NCBI GenBank assembly: GCA_030592645.1
Contig: JAUVIR010000021.1
Span: 1-47,084, forward strand
From: Candidatus Fermentibacterota bacterium
GTDB lineage: Bacteria; Fermentibacterota; Fermentibacteria; Fermentibacterales; JCC-6
DNA: 47,084 nt
Direction: 5' to 3'
Position numbers and translations under genes: made by a program. A model generated the notes under the pieces. It saw only the letters and a program-made list of their open reading frames with translations, searched no databases and was not told the DNA's origin. The stretch's first letter is position 1. Each line of letters begins with the position of its first letter. Below are positions 41,858 through 47,084 of the stretch, one piece after another.

Positions 41858-43144
41858 CTATACCAGTCCTCCCTCTGCCTTTCTCTTCCTGTACTTCCGT
41901 AGAAACAGTATGCCCGAAAGGGCAAAGAGCCCTGAAGAGACCAGGAATGCTTCTGAAAACCCCCAGAAATGCAGCAGAACACTACCCAGTATCGGCGCAA
42001 AACTGGCCCTTAACGCAGTCATGGTAACATGAAGACCCTGATATGTGGCTTCCTGGCCCTGGGGAGCGAAGTGCATGCTGGAAATGTTCCAGGATATTCT
42101 CACACCTGCCATCCCCACGGCAAAGATAGCATAAGCGATATAGAAGAACGTAATACCCATATCTGGTATCCAGTTGCCAAAGGCCATCGAGAGAGGGTAG
42201 AAGGCGAGAAGCAGGCATACTATACCTGTGAACCTGAAGGGATGGAGTTTCTCAAGCCGGACTCCAAGAAAAGGAGAGAGAAGAAGAACTCCCATTTGTC
42301 CGATCACACCCTTCGCCAGTGCGTACTGCTCGTAATCCAGCCCGAGCCTGTCTATTGCGAAGAAGGGTATAACGGGCAGGATCATCAGAAAGGCGATGCC
42401 GTATATGAAAAAGTATATCTCGAACCAGGCAAAATCCCTGTCATTTTTGAAAATAGCCCACAGACTTCTGAAGAAGTGAGCAGATCCACTGCCTGTGGAA
42501 CTCTCCGTTACGCTGGATTCCATACCTCTTGCCATTCTTGAGAGGAACAGAGCCTGTCCCGCTCCGAACAGTGCTTCAACCAGGAACAGAATCCTGTAGT
42601 ACTGAAAATCCATATCCAGAAGAGCACCTGCAAGCATAGCCATGGGAAGGCTGAAAAGAGTGAACGCGCTTGTCCACCAGCCGAACAGTCTTGCCCTGTT
42701 GTTCTGGGAGTACCGCTTTTTCATGATGCTGTTCTGCGCAGGCAGAATGACACTGTTTGATGCAAAGAAGAGAAGGAGGAGCACCAGCATCACATTGACA
42801 GAAGATGAGAAGAACATCAGAGCAACAGGAAGCCTGGACAGGACTCCGAAGACAAGAACTGCCCTGTCGTACCTTCCCCTTCGGTCAAGCCAGTGGTTTA
42901 TGAAAACAGCGAGCATATTGCTGATCGGCCAGAGCATCGTAAGGGCGGTTATCTGCCATGCGGCGGCATGCAGCCCGTTAACAGCTATGTACTCATGGTT
43001 TATAACCACTCCCATGGAAATTCCCCCGAAAACGGCGGATACCAGATGGAGCTTGAATGATTTTCTTTCATCCCCCCCGAGGGGGCGGAAGAATTTCCTC
43101 TCTCCACTATCTGACTTGAATGACATCCATGAGAAAAACTGCAT
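41858..43144 (-). CDS. MFS transporter
   Basis: A 428-residue major facilitator superfamily protein with about 12 hydrophobic segments. An N-terminal soluble stretch with RPLGGDERKSFKLHLVSAVFGGISMGVVI leads into the first helix. A loop with NHWLDRRGRYDRAVLVFGVLSRLP corresponds to the conserved loop 2-3 motif. The central loop is hydrophilic (MARGMESSVTESSTGSGSAHF). The substrate is unknown. It starts three bases after the cysC stop on the same strand, so it is cotranscribed with it, though a sulfate or nucleotide role cannot be inferred. Confidence 0.88.
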   Translation of the reverse strand: MQFFSWMSFKSDSGERKFFRPLGGDERKSFKLHLVSAVFGGISMGVVINHEYIAVNGLHAAAWQITALTMLWPISNMLAVFINHWLDRRGRYDRAVLVFGVLSRLPVALMFFSSSVNVMLVLLLLFFASNSVILPAQNSIMKKRYSQNNRARLFGWWTSAFTLFSLPMAMLAGALLDMDFQYYRILFLVEALFGAGQALFLSRMARGMESSVTESSTGSGSAHFFRSLWAIFKNDRDFAWFEIYFFIYGIAFLMILPVIPFFAIDRLGLDYEQYALAKGVIGQMGVLLLSPFLGVRLEKLHPFRFTGIVCLLLAFYPLSMAFGNWIPDMGITFFYIAYAIFAVGMAGVRISWNISSMHFAPQGQEATYQGLHVTMTALRASFAPILGSVLLHFWGFSEAFLVSSGLFALSGILFLRKYRKRKAEGGLV

Positions 43145-43147
43145 AGC

Positions 43148-43771
43148 TTAACTGACCGGCGGCACTATTTTCTTAGCCACAAGGATTTCCAGAACCTGTT
43201 CAGCACACTCCGCAGCTGAATATTCATGGGTTTTCAGAACAAGCTCAGGTGAAAGGGGTTCTTCGTAAGGTGCTGATATACCCGTAAAAGAAGGGATCTC
43301 ACCGCTTCTGGCCTTTTTGTACAGACCCTTGGGATCCCTCTCCTCAGCCACTGCAAGCGGGACTTCAACGAATACCTCAACAAAATCGTGCTCATCCTGG
43401 ATGGATCTGGCAAAATCTCTGTCCTCGCGGTAAGGGCTTATGAAGGCCAGCAGGTTCACAACACCAAAGGAACTGAAGAGTTTGGCAACTTGAGCGATTC
43501 TGCGAATATTCTCTTTCCTGTCATCCGGCGAAAATCCAAGATCGCTGTTAAGACCGTGCCTGATATTGTCACCGTCGAGGATCGCTGTCAGAACACCGCG
43601 TTCCTGAAGCATTTCCGCGAGAATGTCCGCAACGGTAGACTTGCCTGAACCGGAAAGCCCAGTGAGCCATACGGTAGCTCCCCTGTGCCCGAGAAGCTTC
43701 TCCCTGTCAATTCTATCTACACCATGATGGTGCCATGTAAGGTTCTTATCAGCAGTGCTATCCTGCTTCAT
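43148..43771 (-). CDS. cysC: Adenylylsulfate kinase
   Basis: A 207-residue APS kinase, making PAPS from APS and ATP. The P-loop is GLSGSGKST (residues 38-46), followed by LDGDNIRHGLNSDLGFSPDDRKENIRR and the helix AQVAKLFSSFGVVNLLAFISPYREDRDFAR, as in all CysC. The loop EVPLAVAEERDPKGLYKKARSGEIPSFTGISAPYEEPLSPEL is also characteristic. AGGAGAAAT precedes the ATG. No ATP sulfurylase gene is in the window, so PAPS could serve sulfation as well as assimilation. Confidence 0.95.
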   Translation of the reverse strand: MKQDSTADKNLTWHHHGVDRIDREKLLGHRGATVWLTGLSGSGKSTVADILAEMLQERGVLTAILDGDNIRHGLNSDLGFSPDDRKENIRRIAQVAKLFSSFGVVNLLAFISPYREDRDFARSIQDEHDFVEVFVEVPLAVAEERDPKGLYKKARSGEIPSFTGISAPYEEPLSPELVLKTHEYSAAECAEQVLEILVAKKIVPPVS

Positions 43772-43884
43772 ATTTCTCCTGTTCTACAAAATTATAAATA
43801 GGTTTCAATAATGGGAAAGTTTCACTATCATACATACTCAGAATCGAAATCGCTAATGAATTCCGTTACAATCGAGAGGATGTC

Positions 43885-44847
43885 ATGGTCAACAAGGATA
43901 CTATCAGAAAAAACCTGTCAAGCTGCCTCACAGATACTTTTTCACTGAATCTTCCTGGAGGAAAACGGGGTAAAGTCAGAGACAGTTACGATCTTGGAGA
44001 CAGGATTCTCCTTATCACCACTGACAGGCAGAGCGCATTCGACAGGGTACTCACTTCTGTCCCGTTCAAGGGACAGGTCCTCAACCAGGTAAGTGCATTC
44101 TGGTTCGAAAACACCAGTGATATCGTTCCAAATCATGTCATCTCAATACCCGATCCCAATGCTACTCTAGCAGTCAAGTGCGATGTCTTCCCTGTGGAAT
44201 TCATCGTCAGGGGTTACCTTACCGGCAGCACAAGTACCTCCGCATGGACCCTTTACAGCAGCGGCAGCCGGAACATCTGCGGTAACGAACTTCCGGATGG
44301 AATGGTGAAGAACCAGAGATTCCCCGAGCCCATTATCACTCCCACCACAAAAAGCGAAGTCCATGATGAGTCAATCACGCCAGAAGGAATAGTCAGCGAA
44401 GGTCTGATGACCGCTGACGAATGGAACAGAGCATCCGATATAGCGATGAAGCTCTTCAAAAGAGGCGTTAAGATAGCAGCTGAGAACGGCCTGATCCTCG
44501 TTGATACAAAGTACGAACTTGGGAAGAATGATAACGGCGAAATAATACTCATCGATGAGATCCATACTCCGGATTCCTCAAGGTACTGGATTGCCGCCAG
44601 CTACGAAGAAAGATTCGCGAGCGGCCGGGAACCTGAGAATATCGACAAGGAATTCCTCAGGCTCTGGTTCAGGGACAACTGCGACCCGTACAACGATGAG
44701 GAACTCCCTGCAGCTCCGGATGATCTTGTCATTGAGCTTTCATCAAGATACATAAAGCTTTACGAGATGATAACCGGCAAGGAGTTCGTTCCTGCGACGG
44801 GAGATGATCCGATGGATAGACTGAAGAATAATCTAAGGGGTATCTAA
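43885..44847 (+). CDS. purC: SAICAR synthase (PurC)
   Basis: Phosphoribosylaminoimidazole-succinocarboxamide synthase, 320 residues, of the longer bacterial/yeast type rather than the 240-residue form. It shows GKVRDSYDLGDRILLITTDRQSAFDRVL near the N-terminus, then FPVEFIVRGYLTGSTSTSAW, PIITPTTKSEVHDESIT, LILVDTKYELGKN and IILIDEIHTPDSSRYW. It catalyses the ATP-dependent joining of CAIR and aspartate in purine synthesis. GAGAGGATGTC precedes the ATG. It is a single gene, divergent from cysC, and followed after 33 bases by the NNHH-repeat gene. Confidence 0.95.
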   Translation: MVNKDTIRKNLSSCLTDTFSLNLPGGKRGKVRDSYDLGDRILLITTDRQSAFDRVLTSVPFKGQVLNQVSAFWFENTSDIVPNHVISIPDPNATLAVKCDVFPVEFIVRGYLTGSTSTSAWTLYSSGSRNICGNELPDGMVKNQRFPEPIITPTTKSEVHDESITPEGIVSEGLMTADEWNRASDIAMKLFKRGVKIAAENGLILVDTKYELGKNDNGEIILIDEIHTPDSSRYWIAASYEERFASGREPENIDKEFLRLWFRDNCDPYNDEELPAAPDDLVIELSSRYIKLYEMITGKEFVPATGDDPMDRLKNNLRGI

Positions 44848-44880
44848 GCATTACGGATTCATATCACAAAGGAGAATAAG

Positions 44881-45513
44881 ATGCGTTTCGCACCTGCGCT
44901 TGTCATGCTTGCATTTGCGATGCCTGTTATTGCTGGAGAGATTGTTGTCGGCGTCTGCTGCGAGTGCGGCTACCAGACCGACGAGTTTTTTGCGGGATAC
45001 GGCATGATGCCGGGTTATGCTGCTGAAGTATACCGTGATCCCCATACTGGTGAATTTCACCTTGTAAGGTTCGACATCGTAGAGATCGAGGCCGAAGAGA
45101 TCGCGGTCAGCATAACTAACAACCACCATGAGATGGAAGAGCTAAACATCGATGAGATCGCGGTCACCATAACAAACAACCATCACGTGATTGGACTGGA
45201 GACCGCCGAGGAGATAGCAGTCACAATTACCAATAACCATCGTGAAACCGGAAACATATCAGTTGACGAGATCGCATCCATCATCAGAAATTCCTACGGG
45301 GAAGTCGTGGAGATTGCCATGGTCTGGGTTTCGCCCGAATTGCTCGGAGAGATCAGACTGGAAGTAGTACTGCCGGCAGGTGCCTATCTTAACGATGAAA
45401 CGGCTGAGGATCCGCTGAACTGGGAGCTTGTCTCATTGTTTGACGGTCCCCACCAGTGCCCGGTCTGCTGCTGCGAAACTCTGGTGTTCGAGAGGATCGG
45501 TAACTGGGATTAA
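44881..45513 (+). CDS. Secreted Cys/His-rich repeat protein, unrecognised
   Basis: A 210-residue protein not matched to any family I know. An AAAGGAGAATAAG site precedes the ATG. It has a signal peptide MRFAPALVMLAFAMPVIAG. The mature protein begins with VVGVCCECGYQ (C26, C27, C29). Residues 72-147 hold four 19-residue repeats, the first three ending in NNHH or NNHR. The C-terminus has HQCPVCCCET (C193, C196-C198). The Cys clusters at both ends and the His pairs between them suggest zinc or other metal binding, or disulfide closure. It is probably periplasmic or secreted. It lies 33 bases after purC and could be read through from it. Confidence 0.7.
   Translation: MRFAPALVMLAFAMPVIAGEIVVGVCCECGYQTDEFFAGYGMMPGYAAEVYRDPHTGEFHLVRFDIVEIEAEEIAVSITNNHHEMEELNIDEIAVTITNNHHVIGLETAEEIAVTITNNHRETGNISVDEIASIIRNSYGEVVEIAMVWVSPELLGEIRLEVVLPAGAYLNDETAEDPLNWELVSLFDGPHQCPVCCCETLVFERIGNWD
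45094..45321 (+). repeat. Four tandem 57-base (19-residue) coding repeats
   Basis: Within the gene at 44881, residues 72-147 are EEIAVSITNNHHEMEELNI, DEIAVTITNNHHVIGLETA, EEIAVTITNNHRETGNISV and DEIASIIRNSYGEVVEIAM. The first three are close copies and the fourth is degenerate. The strand core (E/D)EIAVTITNNHH is the best-conserved part at DNA level too (GAGAT-GCGGTCA-CATAAC in outline). Confidence 0.85.
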
Positions 45514-45566
45514 TTCGGGCAATAATATCTTCGCGACAGCCACATGAAATGAAGTCCGTGTTGACA

Positions 45567-45581
45567 TTCCCATTATGGGAA
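45567..45581. promoter_or_regulatory. Operator-like palindrome over the NTase start codon
   Basis: TTCCCAT-T-ATGGGAA is a perfect 7+1+7 inverted repeat covering the ATG at 45575. It is preceded directly by TTGACA (45561-45566). No Shine-Dalgarno is visible. The gene encodes an N-terminal winged-helix domain, so self-repression by binding here is plausible, but this is inference. Confidence 0.45.
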
Positions 45582-46177
45582 CGCCAATATCTGATCCGAT
45601 AAGCAGGGCTCTTTTCGGCAAGGTTCGAAGAGAGGTGCTTGCACTGTTTTATTCTGACACTGATGTTTTGTTCAATGTAAATGAAGTCATCAGGAATCTG
45701 AATCTTGGTATAGGAGCCGTTCACCGTGAGTTGAACGGACTGGCTGAAGCCGGAATCCTTGAGAAGCTGAAAGTCGGCAATCAGATCAGATTCAAAGCGA
45801 ACAGTGACTGCGCAGTATTCAATGAACTGAAAGCCCTTGTACAGAAAACCTCAGGTACTCTACAGTCAGTTAAAGATGCGCTTTATCCCTTCCGAGATAC
45901 AATTCAATTCGCCTTTATTTATGGAAGCTGCGCAACAGGTGATATGAAGCCGGAAAGCGACATTGATCTCATGATCATCGGGGATGTCGATATGGTTCAA
46001 ATGATGACTGTGCTGCATGAACCCCAAATGAATCTGAGAAGAGAGATCAACACATCTGTATTCGAATCAGAAGTATTTAGCAAAAGACTGAAACAGGAAG
46101 GATTCATACGGAGGATATCTACCGGTGAAAAGGTCTTTTTGATAGGAACAGAGGATGAGTTTAGAGAAATGGGCTGA
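45575..46177 (+). CDS. wHTH plus MNT-type nucleotidyltransferase (HEPN partner/antitoxin-like)
   Basis: A 200-residue protein. Residues about 8-90 are an ArsR-like winged helix (ISRALFGKVRREVLALFYSDTDVLFNVNEVIRNLNLGIGAVHREL in outline). Residues 110-140 are a minimal nucleotidyltransferase: GSCATGDMKPESDIDLMIIGD with the GS pair (117-118) and the two metal Asp residues (129, 131). Such proteins usually form MNT-HEPN pairs in which the NTase adenylylates and silences a HEPN toxin. The expected HEPN gene overlaps its 3' end but is only a stub. The catalytic motif is intact. Confidence 0.88.
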   Translation: MGTPISDPISRALFGKVRREVLALFYSDTDVLFNVNEVIRNLNLGIGAVHRELNGLAEAGILEKLKVGNQIRFKANSDCAVFNELKALVQKTSGTLQSVKDALYPFRDTIQFAFIYGSCATGDMKPESDIDLMIIGDVDMVQMMTVLHEPQMNLRREINTSVFESEVFSKRLKQEGFIRRISTGEKVFLIGTEDEFREMG

Positions 46178-46256
46178 GAATGGCTGGCTGAAAACAGCCG
46201 AACCTGATGATGCGGATAAAGAAATACTTTGCAGACATACCAATACTGACACATGA
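46155..46256 (+). pseudogene. Truncated HEPN-domain protein (remnant)
   Basis: A 33-residue frame, ATG at 46155 to TGA at 46254-46256, begins MSLEKWAENGWLKTAEPD. That opening matches the typical start of the HEPN proteins that accompany wHTH-NTase genes (S-L-E-K-W-x-E-N-G-W-L). A full HEPN partner is about 130-150 residues, and here the frame ends in IL-CRHTNTDT. The HEPN catalytic RxxxxH motif is absent. It overlaps the NTase gene by 23 bases as intact pairs do, and its stop overlaps the ATG of the next gene. Confidence 0.6.
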
Positions 46257-47084
46257 GAGTGATTGTGAAATAGAACTTATATTTATCAATCGGAGTACTC
46301 TTAACTGTATTCATGATGTTGACCGGGTGCGGAGCTGACGAATCACCACCCGAACTCCCCGATATTGAGTACATACTCGTTATTACCGACTCGATAGGAG
46401 TCGAGACAGGTGACCCTGAGTACATGCTCGTGTGGCCTGTGAGCCCCACATATACTCCCCACGGCAATATCGCAATCCTTGACCGGATGAAGCACGCTGC
46501 TTTCATATACTCACCGGAGGGAGAATTCATCAGGACCGTGGGACGGGAAGGCTCCGGACCGGGAGAATTCCATATGCCGTCTTCCATGGAGTTCAACTCC
46601 AATGGAAACCTGCTGATCCGTGATCAGGATGGGATCGCGTTGTTTGACAGCAATTACGAATATCAGGATCAGATGACCTGGCCTTTCTTAACTCCATCTA
46701 TAGTTTCTGCGCTGGACAGCGGTGGGTTCATAGGAATAAGGACAACTGCAAAACCGGATGAAGGGAAGATCAAGATGGTTTCGACTCTCGCAAGGTGGGA
46801 TGGTGATGAAGATTCCTCGATGGAGTACTTCAGCCTTGAATTCGAAATGAATATGGAACCCGGTGTAATCGATTTCACCAGCTCCAGAGAGCATACTATC
46901 TACAGCTGTGCCACCCGCAATGGAAGGGTTTTCTATTCGCAATCATCAATCGACAAGTTTGAGATCCATGGCTGCGAACCTGATGGAACTCCTTTTCTGC
47001 ATATAGTGGATGAGAACTTCCATAGAGTAGCGAAAAGTGAAGAAGAGCTTCAAACTGAGATGGATAATTACAACAGTGTAATCA
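46253..47084 (+). pseudogene. 6-bladed beta-propeller lipoprotein with in-frame amber codon (3' partial)
   Basis: From ATG 46253 the frame reads MRVIVK, then TAG (46271-46273), then NLYLSIGVLLTVFMMLTGC, a textbook lipoprotein signal with lipobox at LTGC. The frame then stays open to the window end (GADESPPELPDIEYILVITDSIG and onward). The mature part has propeller blades (GNIAILDRMKHAAFIYSPEGEFIRTVGREGSGPGEF, GNLLIRDQDGIALFDSNY) of the NHL/6-bladed family abundant in this phylum. Only ATG 46313 follows the amber codon soon enough, and starting there leaves no usable signal. So this is either a nonsense mutation (or sequencing error) in a real lipoprotein, or an amber readthrough case. Confidence 0.65.

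Noticed and set aside
45094-45321. CRISPR-like or satellite repeat
   Set aside because: The 57-base periodicity is in frame inside a coding region with conserved amino acids. There are no spacers and no cas genes.
45997-46602. Minus-strand open frame (201 codons) at the NTase/HEPN locus
   Set aside because: It runs antisense through the NTase catalytic region and the propeller lipoprotein. The plus-strand frames carry the recognisable motifs.

Overview
The window looks like a chromosomal segment from an uncultured Gram-negative bacterium of the FCB (Fibrobacteres-Chlorobi-Bacteroidetes) side of the tree, most like the candidate phylum Fermentibacteria/Aegiribacteria. This placement is an inference from gene content. 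The supporting features are two large secreted proteins ending in 'PNP..G' beta-sandwich tails with the NIYDMSGR/VYDLSGR signature (T9SS-type sorting domains), a DUF4954 protein, PorV-like outer-membrane barrels, lipoproteins, DUF2089 and SHOCT-like genes, and purine-rich Shine-Dalgarno sites. No rRNA, CRISPR array, prophage or intact transposase was seen.

Layout. 1-1.4 kb: the end of a secreted protein whose FGE-sulfatase domain is broken by an apparent internal deletion. 1.6-2.8 kb: glgC (glycogen). 2.9-5.0 kb: a DUF2089 / small membrane protein / SHOCT-like cluster behind a consensus promoter, then a degenerate YchF-like GTPase. 5.1-7.3 kb: a secreted protein with about 12 LVIVD repeats. 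7.4-11.5 kb: glmM-glmS-yihY-like (amino-sugar precursor supply), then tRNA-Thr(CGU). 11.6-14.0 kb: leuC-leuD plus an overlapping barrel gene. 14.1-21.6 kb: a GlcD-type FAD oxidase, a DUF4954 protein, two M20 peptidases (pepD, pepT), a glutamine amidotransferase and an exported NTF2-like protein. 21.7-23.1 kb: pyrBI.

23.1-23.4 kb is the most unusual stretch: a self-contained minus-strand transcription unit (TTGACA promoter, then two 13-codon micro-ORFs with near-identical ribosome binding sites, then a hairpin terminator). 23.4-25.6 kb: an AAA/DUF4143 ATPase and a lipoprotein. 25.6-29.0 kb: yebC-ruvC-ruvA-ruvB-queH, tightly packed (Holliday-junction resolution plus queuosine synthesis). 29.1-33.1 kb: four closely packed genes, a sensor-kinase-like protein lacking its phospho-acceptor histidine and three zinc-ribbon proteins, two of them membrane anchored. 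33.1-35.3 kb: a secreted M14 carboxypeptidase. 35.4-40.0 kb: hutU, a PorV-like barrel, a DUF4878-type lipoprotein and a strongly expressed secreted propeller-like protein ending at a terminator. A REP/RAYT-like palindrome follows. 40.2-44.8 kb: mrp, a HAD phosphatase, an MFS transporter, cysC and purC.

44.9-47.1 kb is accessory DNA: a secreted Cys-rich protein with four 19-residue EIAVTITNNHH repeats, an MNT-type nucleotidyltransferase with an operator-like palindrome at its start, a truncated HEPN partner, and a propeller lipoprotein with an in-frame amber codon in its signal peptide that runs off the right edge.

Most genes are ordinary metabolism or repair. The candidates for undescribed biology are the micro-ORF unit, the histidine-less kinase/zinc-ribbon cluster and the NNHH-repeat protein.
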